Below are positions 22,640 through 30,926 of a DNA stretch of 64,000 nucleotides, one piece after another; positions within the stretch are counted from its first letter, which is position 1, and each line of letters starts with the position of its first letter. A model generated the notes under the pieces. It had not been told where the DNA came from, ran no database searches, and worked only from the letters and a program-made list of their open reading frames with translations. The stretch is taken from assembly GCF_002056295.1 (NCBI RefSeq), contig NZ_CP020100.1, forward strand, positions 2,007,501-2,071,500, in the 5' to 3' direction. Made by a program: the position numbers and the translations under genes. The stretch comes from Halopseudomonas phragmitis. Its GTDB lineage: Bacteria > Pseudomonadota > Gammaproteobacteria > Pseudomonadales > Pseudomonadaceae.

Positions 22640-22778
22640 GGGCTAAGCTTATCATCAAGGTGGATAGAACTGCAGGTCAGTCGCCTGGCTGTCAGGGCCA
22701 TTGGCGCTGATGGGCTATATGGCAGGATTGTCGCTTTATTACAGCCACAATAACAATGCTCAGGACAGGTGCAGGCCG

Positions 22779-23204
22779 ATGATGAAACCTATCGATCAAT
22801 GGTTCGACGAATATGCGGAAAGTCACCAGAACCCGGTCAACAAGCTGTTTCACTGGATTTGCGTACCGCTGATTACTTTCAGCGTGCTGGGCATGTTGTG
22901 GGCGATTCATCCCTGGGTCTCGATGCTGGTGGTGGGCGTGGCGCTGGTGTTCTATGTGATGCTGTCCTGGCGCATTGCTCTGGTGATGCTGGTGCTCAGT
23001 CTGGTCATGTTGCTGATTCTGAGCATGATGACCTACGTGTTCTGGCCGTGTCTGGCAATCTTCGTGCTGGCCTGGGTGGGCCAGTTCATTGGTCACCATA
23101 TCGAAGGCAAGAAACCGTCGTTCTTCAAGGATGTGCAGTTTCTGCTGATCGGTCCGATCTGGCTGTTGGGCTTTGTGTTCCGCCGACTGGGGATAGACTA
23201 CTAA
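22779..23204 (+). CDS. Mpo1-like / DUF962 membrane protein
   Basis: This 141-aa protein starts MMKPIDQWFDEYAESHQNP and has HWICVPLITFSVLG, then GQFIGHHIEGKKPSFFKD, the His-rich pattern of the Mpo1/YGL010w family. Four to five helices are predicted. The yeast member is an Fe2+-dependent 2-hydroxy fatty acid dioxygenase; the bacterial role is unproven. The two adjacent ATGs (22779, 22782) are equivalent. Confidence 0.85.
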   Translation: MMKPIDQWFDEYAESHQNPVNKLFHWICVPLITFSVLGMLWAIHPWVSMLVVGVALVFYVMLSWRIALVMLVLSLVMLLILSMMTYVFWPCLAIFVLAWVGQFIGHHIEGKKPSFFKDVQFLLIGPIWLLGFVFRRLGIDY

Positions 23205-23207
23205 CGC

Positions 23208-23819
23208 TCAGCCAATCTCGCGCCATTCTCCCGGCTGCAGTCCGCCCAGCTCCCATTCGCCGATCTTCACTCTGACCAGCCGCAGAGTCGGCAGCCCAAC
23301 AGCGGCGGTCATGCGCCGCACCTGGCGGTTGCGTCCCTCACGGATGGTGATCGCCAGCCAACTGGTCGGCACTGTCTTGCGAAAACGTACCGGCGGGTTG
23401 CGCGGCCAAAGTACTGGCTCGGCGATCAGTTCCACTTCGGCCGGGCGGGTCGGGCCGTCGTTGAGTAGCGGACCAGCACGCAGTTGAGCCAATTGCTCGG
23501 TACTGGGCAGGCCCTCGACCTGGACCCAGTAGGTCTTGGCCAGTTTGTGTTTGGGGTCTGTGATCCGGGCCTGCAGGCGACCATCGTTGGTCAGCAGCAA
23601 CAACCCTTCGCTATCGCGATCCAGGCGTCCGGCGGCGTACACGCCGGGAATGTCAATGAAGTCTTTGAGGGTGGCGCGGCCCTGGCCATCAGTGAACTGG
23701 GTCAGCACATCGAATGGTTTGTTCAGCGCGATCAAACGTGGCTGGTCCGGTGCTGGCGTGCGCTGACGGCGCGGGTGTGATGGACGGCGCGATGCTGCCG
23801 GGGCGGGCTTTCTGGGCAT
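23208..23819 (-). CDS. RsuA/RluE-family pseudouridine synthase
   Basis: The 203-aa enzyme has a basic Pro/Arg-rich N-terminal tail, then [17 protein letters not shown] and the catalytic region [19 protein letters not shown] with the active Asp. There is no N-terminal S4 domain, which fits RluE (23S rRNA U2457) better than RsuA or RluB. The start [10 protein letters not shown] (23819) was chosen; the frame extends 20 codons further without conserved content. It converges on the Mpo1-like gene, with three bases between the stops. Confidence 0.88.
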   Translation of the reverse strand: MPRKPAPAASRRPSHPRRQRTPAPDQPRLIALNKPFDVLTQFTDGQGRATLKDFIDIPGVYAAGRLDRDSEGLLLLTNDGRLQARITDPKHKLAKTYWVQVEGLPSTEQLAQLRAGPLLNDGPTRPAEVELIAEPVLWPRNPPVRFRKTVPTSWLAITIREGRNRQVRRMTAAVGLPTLRLVRVKIGEWELGGLQPGEWREIG

Positions 23820-23890
23820 GTAAGGGCCTGCAGACGAGGGATGGCTGTTTATGCTAGTGCCCGTGTCCGCTCGCGGCAACCCGCCGTGTC

Positions 23891-24334
23891 TCAGGTGGGA
23901 ATTTCCACCACCGCCATGGTCACCGTGGCCTTACTGAACAGGCGTTTCTCGCCGCCGATCATGGCGAATACTTCTGCCTCGACAACACTGACCTGCCGGC
24001 CCGCCTTGAGTACCTCGGCACGGCATAGCAACCTGTCACACAGGGCCGGGCGCAGCAGATTCACTTTGAACTCCAGTGTCAGCACGGTGTGGCCCTCAGG
24101 GGCCAGCATACCGGCAGCAGCGCCGGCGCTGTGGTCGGCTAGCGTCGTTTGCAATCCGGCGTGAACGAAACCATTTTGCTGGGCGTGCCGTGGCAGAATA
24201 TCGACTGCCGCTTCCACCCAGCCCACGCCGCAGTCAGTCATGCGAATCCCCAGGTCACCGATGAAGTTGGCCCTGGCGAAGCCGGCTTCAACGATGGCGC
24301 GCTGGCGTGCGCTGGGCTGTTGATGTTCATTCAT
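23891..24334 (-). CDS. PaaI-type hotdog thioesterase
   Basis: A 147-aa hotdog-fold protein with the PaaI/YiiD-like active region [20 protein letters not shown], where the conserved Asp follows HAG. It probably hydrolyses acyl- or aryl-CoA. It lies 42 bases downstream of the acyl-CoA synthetase on the same strand and so likely belongs to the same fatty-acid or aromatic-acid unit. Confidence 0.87.
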   Translation of the reverse strand: MNEHQQPSARQRAIVEAGFARANFIGDLGIRMTDCGVGWVEAAVDILPRHAQQNGFVHAGLQTTLADHSAGAAAGMLAPEGHTVLTLEFKVNLLRPALCDRLLCRAEVLKAGRQVSVVEAEVFAMIGGEKRLFSKATVTMAVVEIPT

Positions 24335-24376
24335 TTTTAGTTCCTCTTGTGCTGGTAGCTGGCTCGCCAGGTGCGT

Positions 24377-25855
24377 TCAACTGAGCTTGTGTTTCATGAC
24401 CTTGCCATTGGCGTTGCGTGGCAAGGCTTCACACAGTTGGTAAAGGCGCGGGATCTTGTAGTCGGCAAGGCGCGACTCAAGGTAGTGGCGCAGTTCGCCG
24501 GCCAGGTTTGTCAGCGGCTGGCGCAGTACTACACAGGCCTTGACGGTCTCACCCCATTGCTCGTGAGGAACGCCGATCACCGCCACTTCCACTATCGCGG
24601 GGTGCTGCTCAAGCAGTGCCTCAATCTCTCGCGGGTAGATGTTCACACCGCCTGATATGATCAGGTCTTTCTTGCGTCCGACGACCCAAAGATAGCCCTC
24701 GGCATCACGCCGGGCCAGATCGCCACTGTGCAGCCAGCCATCCTCGGTCAGGCAGTCGGCTGTCGCCTGTGGGTTGTTCCAGTAGCCCTGCATCATGGCT
24801 TCACTGCGGATGAGAATTTCGCCAACCCTGTCGTCGGTTATATCTTTCAACTGTTCATCGACCAGACGGATCTCGGTGTGCAGGGCGCCACGCTTGCCAA
24901 TCGATCCGGCTTTTTCACTGTGTTCCATGGGGTCGAGCAAGGTACCGCTGGGGCCGGCTTCAGTCAGGCCATAGACACAGTAGAACTGATTGGAACCAAA
25001 AGCCTGGCTGACCTTGCCGATCTGTTCGCTGGAGAGTGGCGCGCCCCCATAAATCCAGGCCTGCATGGAGCTCAGGTCACGTTGACCTATATCCGGTTGT
25101 GCGGCGGTCAGCAGAAAAGCTACCGGGGCGCCAAAGAAGTGGGTGGTGCGCTCACGTTCAACCCAATCCAGCAGCAGGTCAGGGCGAAATTCACTGAGAA
25201 CGACGTGACAGGCGCCGACCAGAGTACCGCCAAGCAGGAACACATGCACCGGAGCCGAATGGGTCAGCGGCATCATATGCAGTAGCCGGCTGTTGTGATT
25301 TACCCCCATTTCCACCGCAGTGGTGGTCGCCACAGTCAATATGTTGAGGTGGTTAAACAGTACGCCTTTGGGGCGACCGGTGGTTCCTGATGTGTAGAGC
25401 AAGGTACAAGCGTCCTGGGGCTGTATCGCTGGCGGCTTAAAATCGTCGCGGGTCGAGCTCAGCATACTGTCCGCCGTATCCAGCAGCAGGGTGGGGCAGC
25501 GAGCGGTGCTGCTGGCCAGGATTGACGCCTGTTGTTCACTGCTCAGCAGCAGTCTGGCCTGGCAGTCACCGAGAATGTATCCGAGTTCTTCGCCACTCAG
25601 CCGCGCGTTGATCGGGACCAGGATGGCGCCGAGGTTGATCACCGCGAAATAGCTCAATACCCATGGGTAACTGTTGGTCATGAACAGAGCGACTCTGTCG
25701 CCTGGGTTAATGTTGTAATGCTGCCGCAGGTAGCCTGCCAGTTTCAGGCTCTGTTGATGCAATTGCCGCCAGGTATGTCGGCTGTCAGGGGTGATGATGG
25801 CTTCATGGTCAGGATATTTGCGGGCGTTGACGGCCAGCAGTTCAGCGATCTGCAT
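24377..25855 (-). CDS. AMP-forming acyl-CoA synthetase
   Basis: The 492-aa ANL-superfamily enzyme activates a carboxylic acid to its CoA thioester. The ATP motif TLLYTSGTTGRPKGVLFNH, the middle motif VYGLTEAGPSG, and the hinge GRKKDLIISGGVNIYPREIE are present; the catalytic Lys lies in PRNANGKVMKHKL at the C-terminus. The substrate is unknown; length and neighbours (thioesterase, acyl-CoA dehydrogenase) point to a fatty acid. Confidence 0.92.
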   Translation of the reverse strand: MQIAELLAVNARKYPDHEAIITPDSRHTWRQLHQQSLKLAGYLRQHYNINPGDRVALFMTNSYPWVLSYFAVINLGAILVPINARLSGEELGYILGDCQARLLLSSEQQASILASSTARCPTLLLDTADSMLSSTRDDFKPPAIQPQDACTLLYTSGTTGRPKGVLFNHLNILTVATTTAVEMGVNHNSRLLHMMPLTHSAPVHVFLLGGTLVGACHVVLSEFRPDLLLDWVERERTTHFFGAPVAFLLTAAQPDIGQRDLSSMQAWIYGGAPLSSEQIGKVSQAFGSNQFYCVYGLTEAGPSGTLLDPMEHSEKAGSIGKRGALHTEIRLVDEQLKDITDDRVGEILIRSEAMMQGYWNNPQATADCLTEDGWLHSGDLARRDAEGYLWVVGRKKDLIISGGVNIYPREIEALLEQHPAIVEVAVIGVPHEQWGETVKACVVLRQPLTNLAGELRHYLESRLADYKIPRLYQLCEALPRNANGKVMKHKLS

Positions 25856-25918
25856 GGAGGGGCATACCTCATTGTTTTTGTAGTTTGGTGTTGCTGGGTG
25901 CTTGTCGATTGCTGTGGG

Positions 25919-25943
25919 CCGGCCCTGGTACAGCCAGGGCCGG
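25919..25943 (-). terminator. Perfect GC hairpin between dehydrogenase and synthetase genes
   Basis: CCGGCCCTGG and CCAGGGCCGG form a perfect 10-bp stem with a five-base loop, six bases after the stop of the leftward acyl-CoA dehydrogenase gene. There is no good U-run on the minus strand, so it may be an attenuator or an mRNA 3'-end stabiliser rather than a full terminator. Confidence 0.45.
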
Positions 25944-25948
25944 TTGCT

Positions 25949-27598
25949 TCATCCTGCATTGGGCGTTGCGCGAGCCACCAAAGCCTCCACATCAAGGCCG
26001 CGGGGCAGGGTGCCGTAGACCCTGCCGTGGCCATCCAGGCGACTGGCGATGAAGGCGTCGGAGACCGTGGTGTTGCCAGCCTCCAACAGCAGCTTGGCCT
26101 GCAACGCTACGGCCACGTCCTCGGTCAACTGGCGGGCGCGGTACTGGATGTCATCGGTATTGCGGAAGTCGGTTTGCAGGCGCTGGATATGCGCTGCCAG
26201 GCGGGCGTCACCATGGCCTTCGCCCAGTTCGGCGAATAGAGCATCAAGTACGCCGGCCTCCTTGGACAGCGCGCGCAGCACATCCAGGCACTGGACGTTG
26301 CCCGAGCCTTCCCAGATCGAGTTGACTGGCGCTTCGCGGTACAGCCTGGGCAGTATGGTGTCTTCCACGTAACCGGCGCCGCCCAGGCATTCCTGAGCCT
26401 CGTTGATCATGGCCGGGGCCCGCTTACAGATCCAGTACTTGCCGATAGCGGTGACCAGCCGGGCGAACTTGTCTTCCTGCTCGTCATGGGCGTTGTCCAG
26501 CGCCTTGCCCATGCGCAGGGTCAGGGCTAGCGCTGCCTCGCTTTCCAGCGCCAGATCGGCCAGTACGTTCTGCATTAACGGCTGCTCGGCCAGCACCCGG
26601 CCGCCGACCTTGCGGTGGGCGCAGTGGTGGGTGGCTTGGGTCAGGGCTTGGCGCATCAGCGAGCTGGAACCGATCATGCAGTCAAAGCGAGTCAACGAGA
26701 CCATTTCGATGATAGTTGGTACCCCGCGACCTTCCTCACCGATCATCCAGGCCAGGGCACCACGGTATTCGATTTCGCTGGAGGCATTGGCCCAATTGCC
26801 CAGCTTGTTCTTCAGGCGCTGGATATAGAACTGGTTGCGGCTGCCATCCGGGCGGTGGCGTGGCAGCAGGAAGCAGGATAGTCCCTTGTCGGTATAGGCC
26901 AGAGTCAGGAAGGCATCACACATCGGCGCCGAGCAGAACCATTTGTGCCCGACCAGTTCGTAGGACTGGCCAGGGCCGCCGACGCCAACCGGGTAGGCCC
27001 GGGTAGTGTTGGCACGTACATCGGTACCGCCCTGTTTCTCGGTCATGGCCATGCCGATAGTGGCGCCGGTTTTCTGCTCAATCGGCAGGTTGCGTGGGTC
27101 GTATTGGCGCGACAGGATCTTCGGCAGCCATTGCTCGGCAACGTCCGGCTGTAGTTTGATGGCCGGGACGCAGGCGTAGGTCATGGTCAGCGGGCAACTG
27201 GTGCCGGATTCCGCCTGATTGTGCAGGTACATGGTTGCTGCCCGGGCCACCTGAGCGCCAGCGCGCGGGTCGGTCCAGGGCGCCGAGGGGATGCCGGCGG
27301 CAATCGCCGCGCCCATCAGTTCATGATAAGCCGGATGAAACTCGACCAGATCAATGCGGTGACCATAGCGGTCGTGGCTCTTGAACTGCGGTTTGTTTTC
27401 GTTGGCCAGGAATCCGGCCTGCATCAAGGGACCGCCGGCCAACTCGCCATAGGCGCTGAGTTCGGCATCGGCCCAGTCGCCCTTATAGCGTCGTACCCAC
27501 TCCTGCAAGGGCAGGTCGCTGCGATAGAGGTTGATGCCATCCAGCGGCGGCACCTGGTTGGTGACTTCATGGGTTTCGGCATAGGCGTGCAGGTTCAT
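25949..27598 (-). CDS. Acyl-CoA dehydrogenase, AidB-like
   Basis: The 549-aa flavoprotein resembles the AidB branch: HAYAETHEVTNQVPPLDGIN at the N-terminus, GMAMTEKQGGTDVRANTTRA in the FAD/substrate region, HKWFCSAPMCDAFL, and a late NSIWEGSGNVQCLDVLRAL. AidB of E. coli binds DNA and is part of the adaptive alkylation response; most bacterial relatives have no tested role. The gene is coupled to an upstream TetR gene by ATGA overlap, as for P. aeruginosa PA3972/PA3973, which suggests local control by that repressor. Confidence 0.9.
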   Translation of the reverse strand: MNLHAYAETHEVTNQVPPLDGINLYRSDLPLQEWVRRYKGDWADAELSAYGELAGGPLMQAGFLANENKPQFKSHDRYGHRIDLVEFHPAYHELMGAAIAAGIPSAPWTDPRAGAQVARAATMYLHNQAESGTSCPLTMTYACVPAIKLQPDVAEQWLPKILSRQYDPRNLPIEQKTGATIGMAMTEKQGGTDVRANTTRAYPVGVGGPGQSYELVGHKWFCSAPMCDAFLTLAYTDKGLSCFLLPRHRPDGSRNQFYIQRLKNKLGNWANASSEIEYRGALAWMIGEEGRGVPTIIEMVSLTRFDCMIGSSSLMRQALTQATHHCAHRKVGGRVLAEQPLMQNVLADLALESEAALALTLRMGKALDNAHDEQEDKFARLVTAIGKYWICKRAPAMINEAQECLGGAGYVEDTILPRLYREAPVNSIWEGSGNVQCLDVLRALSKEAGVLDALFAELGEGHGDARLAAHIQRLQTDFRNTDDIQYRARQLTEDVAVALQAKLLLEAGNTTVSDAFIASRLDGHGRVYGTLPRGLDVEALVARATPNAG

Positions 27599-28236
27599 GC
27601 GTTGATCTCCTTGGCGCCCAGGGCGCGCAGACTGAAACGTATGATGGCCCGGGTGACGCTTTCCAGGCTTTCGCTGGGGAGGCCACTGGCGCGGGCTGCG
27701 CGTGCCTGGGGCGAGAGGGGGCCGACCAGGGCTTCGGCCACGGCACCGACCAGGCAGGCGGCGGTCAGGGGAATGTTGTCGACCTGAAAGCTGCCGTCGG
27801 CACTGCCTTCACGGATTAGCTTGCAGTAGATCTCGGCATAGGCTTCGCGAAAGCGCAGGCGCTGGGTGTCCACTTCCGCTTCGACCGGTTCGGCAATCAG
27901 GGCAAAGGCCAGTTGGCGGCTGTGCCAGGCACGGGCAGCAAACTGGGCCAGTCCTCGACGCAACCGTTGTTCGGCGCTGCCGGTACCCATGAACTGACTT
28001 TTCAGGGTTTCAAACTCAATACGGGTAGCGCGGGTAAATACTTCTGCAGCCAGTGCACCCTTGCCGGAAAAATGCCGGTACAGACTACCGGTGGCGATAC
28101 CAGCAGCGCTGGCCAGACCGGTCATGCTCAGACTGGCGAAGCCGCCCTCGGCGACCTGCTGGAGTGCGCAATCGAGTATGTGCTCACGCTGAGCCTGGTC
28201 TCGCTCCAGGCGGGCTTCGGTCACTCGGTAGGCCAT
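27595..28236 (-). CDS. TetR-family transcriptional regulator
   Basis: The 213-aa protein has an N-terminal helix-turn-helix (ASLSMTGLASAAGIATGSLYRHF, about residues 34-56) and a variable ligand-binding C-terminus. It is directly upstream of, and overlaps by four bases, the AidB-like dehydrogenase, so it probably regulates its own operon in response to an acyl-CoA or fatty acid. No operator palindrome was obvious in the upstream gap. Confidence 0.92.
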   Translation of the reverse strand: MAYRVTEARLERDQAQREHILDCALQQVAEGGFASLSMTGLASAAGIATGSLYRHFSGKGALAAEVFTRATRIEFETLKSQFMGTGSAEQRLRRGLAQFAARAWHSRQLAFALIAEPVEAEVDTQRLRFREAYAEIYCKLIREGSADGSFQVDNIPLTAACLVGAVAEALVGPLSPQARAARASGLPSESLESVTRAIIRFSLRALGAKEINA

Positions 28237-28344
28237 AGTCTGAATCCTGGTTCATATTATGGGTGTAGTGAATCAGGATTCAGACTTTGATGCAGGAGGG
28301 ATTTCGGTCAGAGTGCTGGTCGAACTGGCCAGTTCAGTCCTTAA

Positions 28345-28478
28345 GGAACCGCTGAAAAAACGTAGGCGAGGCAGGCAAGACAAGGCAAAAACAGCCGAAA
28401 AAGCGCAGTTTACATAGTGTAAATGAGCATTTTGAGGCTGTTTTTAACGCCGTATTGCCAACGCAGGTAGTTTTTCAG
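28345..28478 (+). repeat. Palindromic dispersed repeat, copy 1
   Basis: This roughly 134-bp element runs from GGAACC to TTTTTCAG. The outer ends are inverted (CTGAAAAA versus TTTTTCAG); an inner stem pairs AAAAACAGCC with GGCTGTTTTT, and the tip pairs TTTACA with TGTAAA. Two more copies lie at 34711-34843 and 48113-48254. It carries no open reading frame of its own, so it looks like a MITE- or REP-like non-autonomous element. Its right end reaches into the DUF2788 gene and gives that gene its stop codon. Confidence 0.85.
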
Positions 28479-28672
28479 CCGATAACGGCAATAACCACTT
28501 CTTTGATCACAAAGGCGGCTACGCCCAGGCCCAGGGCAAAGAACAGCACCATGGTGCCGTAACGTCCAGCCTTGGACTGCTTGGCCAGATCCCAGACGAT
28601 AAACCCCATGAAGGCTACCAGGCCGAAGATCATCACGGGCATGGCGATGGCTTCAAACTGTTCGTAATCCAA
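28475..28672 (-). CDS. DUF2788 family small membrane protein
   Basis: The 65-aa protein (MDYEQFEAIAMPVMIFGLVA start, WDLAKQSKAGRYGTMVLFFALGLGV centre) has two membrane helices and matches DUF2788. Function is unknown. Its last coding bases read GTTATCGGC followed by TGA, and that TGA lies in the terminal CTGAAAAAC of repeat copy 1, so the present C-terminus (VIG) may have been set by the repeat insertion. Confidence 0.85.
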   Translation of the reverse strand: MDYEQFEAIAMPVMIFGLVAFMGFIVWDLAKQSKAGRYGTMVLFFALGLGVAAFVIKEVVIAVIG

Positions 28673-28753
28673 GCGATGACTCCAGAAAGATTGACTGCGC
28701 GGCCATTATACAGGTGCGTGGACCGACTGAGCGCGACAGGTCGTCGCAGCGAC

Positions 28754-29242
28754 TCAGTGTCGCCCAAGATGTTTGAGGGGCAGCTCGGTAGAGGCCACCA
28801 CCTGATTGAGGACAAAACTCGAGCGCACGCTGGATACCCCTTCGATACGGGTCAGCTTGCCGAGCAGAAACTGCTGGTAATGCTCCATGTCAGGCACTAC
28901 TACCCGCAGGTGGTAGTCGGCTTCCATCCCGGTGACGAGGCAGCAGTCCAGCACCTCCGGGCAGTCCTTGATCACCTGCTCGAAGCCGGCAAAGCGCTCC
29001 GGAGTATGCCGGTCCATGCCGATCATCACGAAGGCGGTCAGGGTCAGGCCCAGCTTGCGCGGGTCGAGCAAGGCGACCTGGCGGTTGATATAACCGGCGT
29101 CTTCCAGTTGTTTGACCCGGCGTGAGCAGGGCGAGGGTGACAGGCCGATGCGCTCGGCCAGCTCTTGATTGCTGATTCGGGCATCGTGTTGCAGTTCGGC
29201 TAGGATCTTCAGATCGTAGCGATCCAGCGTGTGTTCAGTCAT
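28754..29242 (-). CDS. Lrp/AsnC-family transcriptional regulator
   Basis: The 162-aa protein has an N-terminal winged helix (LDRYDLKILAELQHDARISN, then LAERIGLSPSPCSRRVKQLE) and a C-terminal RAM domain (VTGMEADYHLRVVVPDMEHY) that binds amino acids in this family. ATG 29242 is the family start; the frame stays open upstream without conserved sequence. No obvious target gene is divergent from it. The next gene on the left is DUF2788. Confidence 0.92.
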   Translation of the reverse strand: MTEHTLDRYDLKILAELQHDARISNQELAERIGLSPSPCSRRVKQLEDAGYINRQVALLDPRKLGLTLTAFVMIGMDRHTPERFAGFEQVIKDCPEVLDCCLVTGMEADYHLRVVVPDMEHYQQFLLGKLTRIEGVSSVRSSFVLNQVVASTELPLKHLGRH

Positions 29243-29359
29243 TGCTGCGCCTTGATTGCTTAAAATGTGTATTTTGTAGTCGAGTATTGCTGAATGATAG
29301 TGGTTTCGTGCAATTTTAGGCAAGAAATGTCGGAGCGATCGCCGTAGCATAAACACATC

Positions 29360-29509
29360 GATTGAACGCCGAGACCGGTCGTCCAGCCGGCCCACTCACA
29401 AGGTGGTCCGGGGTGAAACACCTTACCAGGTGCAGCACCAGCCGGTTACCCCGCTCACAAGGCTCGGGAGTCAGGCACTAGCCGATCAGGATAGCTGAGG
29501 ACACCCCCG
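29360..29509 (+). ncRNA. Candidate structured RNA or leader, family unknown
   Basis: The 317-base gap between the Lrp gene and the cation-efflux gene holds a GC-rich stretch with several possible stems: CACCT-TACC-AGGTG inside GGGGT...ACCCC, and a direct repeat CTCACAAGG at 29393 and 29454. It ends at the hairpin at 29510-29541. A TAGCATAAAC at 29345 could be a -10. I recognise no Rfam family (4.5S, 6S, tmRNA, RNase P and common riboswitches do not fit). The terminator may simply belong to the leftward cation-efflux gene. Confidence 0.3.
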
Positions 29510-29541
29510 AAAAAGGCCGATTCTTGCGAGTCGGCCTTTTT
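29510..29541. terminator. Bidirectional intrinsic terminator
   Basis: AAAAAGGCCGA and TCGGCCTTTTT form a perfect 11-bp stem with a 10-base loop, giving U-runs on both strands. It lies 18 bases after the stop of the leftward cation-efflux gene and would also end any rightward RNA from the Lrp intergenic region. Confidence 0.85.
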
Positions 29542-29559
29542 CGTGCAGCCCTGTAAAGA

Positions 29560-30441
29560 CTAGACCGGGTCCTTGTGCACTAGTACTTCGGCCTGGGGAA
29601 AGCGCTTTGTGATTGTCAGCCGTACCTGCTCGCCCAACTCATGGGCCTGGGCCAGGCTAAGGTTGGAGGGCAACTCGACATGCATCTGCATGAACCACTG
29701 CTGGCCAGATTGGCGAGTGCGCAGGTCGTGCACATCAACCACCCCGGGAATCGCACGGGCAAGTGCCAGGGCTTCGTTGCGCACGGAATCCGGTAGTTCG
29801 TGGTCCATCAAAATCTGGATTGCATCCCAGCCGATACGCAGCGCGCCGTATCCGATATATAACGCGATCACCAGCCCGAACAGAGCGTCGGCCCGGGCGA
29901 TCCCATAATGGGCCAGCAGTAGTGCGACGATGATGCTGGCATTGAGCAGCAGGTCTGAACGGTAGTGCAGGGCATCGGCCTTGATCGCGGTGGAGCCGGT
30001 ACGGCGGATCACATGGCGCTGGATCAGTAGCAGCCCCATGGTTGCGGCGATCGAAAACAGCATTACTGCCACGCCCAGCCAGGCTGCTTCCAGCCCCCTG
30101 GGGTTGAGCAGCCGATCAATTCCTTGCAGCATTACCAATACTGCCGAGCCGGTGATGAATGCCGCTTGCGCCAGGGCCGCCAGTGCCTCTGCCTTGCCGT
30201 GGCCGAACCGGTGATCATGATCGGCTGGCTTGAGCGCGTAGCGCACGGCAAACAGGTTGATCAGCGAGGCGCCGGCATCCATCAGCGAGTCGATCAGCGA
30301 GGCCAGCAGACTCACCGAGCCCGACATCAGCCAGACCGAGGTCTTGAGCAGGATCAGCAGCAAGGCCACCGACACTGACGCGTAAGTGGCTAGTTTGAGT
30401 AACCGGGCGCGTTGCTCGGTAGTTAGATGCCGGTTGTTCAT
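29560..30441 (-). CDS. Cation diffusion facilitator (FieF-type) metal exporter
   Basis: The 293-aa protein has the six-helix CDF layout: metal-site Asp residues in LASLIDSLMDAGASL, the His-rich loop DHDHRFGHGKAEALAALAQ, the second site HYRSDLLLN, and a C-terminal cytoplasmic ferredoxin-like domain (VVDVHDLRTRQSGQQWFMQMH). The DxxxD/HxxxD pattern fits Zn2+/Fe2+ export like FieF. It overlaps the upstream lipoprotein gene by one base (TGATG). Confidence 0.92.
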   Translation of the reverse strand: MNNRHLTTEQRARLLKLATYASVSVALLLILLKTSVWLMSGSVSLLASLIDSLMDAGASLINLFAVRYALKPADHDHRFGHGKAEALAALAQAAFITGSAVLVMLQGIDRLLNPRGLEAAWLGVAVMLFSIAATMGLLLIQRHVIRRTGSTAIKADALHYRSDLLLNASIIVALLLAHYGIARADALFGLVIALYIGYGALRIGWDAIQILMDHELPDSVRNEALALARAIPGVVDVHDLRTRQSGQQWFMQMHVELPSNLSLAQAHELGEQVRLTITKRFPQAEVLVHKDPV

Positions 30442-30851
30442 CAGGCCCTGGGCGGCAAACCGAGGAGTGCCAACTGCTGGGTGCTGGGAGCGCTCAGGCG
30501 CTGGGCCTGTTCCAACGGCAGTTCAATGCCCAAATCCTGGTACAAAATCGCCTGCAGCTTTTGTGCGTCGACCTGGCCGTGCTCATCAACGGCCTGGTTC
30601 AGCCGCTCCGGAGCCAGCGAGTAGCGGGCGTCGGGCAGGTAAATCGCACCGGTGGCGAAATCCACGGCGAAGGCGATCAGTCCGGGAATGATATAGAACA
30701 GCAGGCCAATGCCGTTGAGAATGGCGACGCCGCTATCGATCTCACCACTGATCTGGCCACGGCGTTCGGGGTAGAACACGGTGCCGCAGGCAGCCAGTTG
30801 GCTGGTCAGGGTAGCGGTCAGGATGATGCTGGCGAGGGGTTTCAAATTCAT
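30441..30851 (-). CDS. Conserved putative lipoprotein
   Basis: The 136-aa precursor has a signal with lipobox LAAC (ATLTSQLAACGTVFYPER). A conserved-looking hydrophobic stretch follows (IDSGVAILNGIGLLFYIIPG, then AVDFATGAIYLP), and then a helical C-terminus. Function is unknown. It is translationally coupled to the cation exporter and divergent from hrpB, an order I recall from P. aeruginosa (PA3961-PA3963). Confidence 0.8.
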   Translation of the reverse strand: MNLKPLASIILTATLTSQLAACGTVFYPERRGQISGEIDSGVAILNGIGLLFYIIPGLIAFAVDFATGAIYLPDARYSLAPERLNQAVDEHGQVDAQKLQAILYQDLGIELPLEQAQRLSAPSTQQLALLGLPPRA

Positions 30852-30926
30852 GATGACTTCCGTTGAACAAGGCTGGATCGATGGTCAGTATAATGCCTGA
30901 CTTTGTCCAACAGATGGCAGTAGCGC

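Noticed and set aside
21829-22700. TPP riboswitch upstream of thiD-thiE
   Set aside because: No CTGAGA...ACCTGA-type thi-box strands are visible upstream of thiD.
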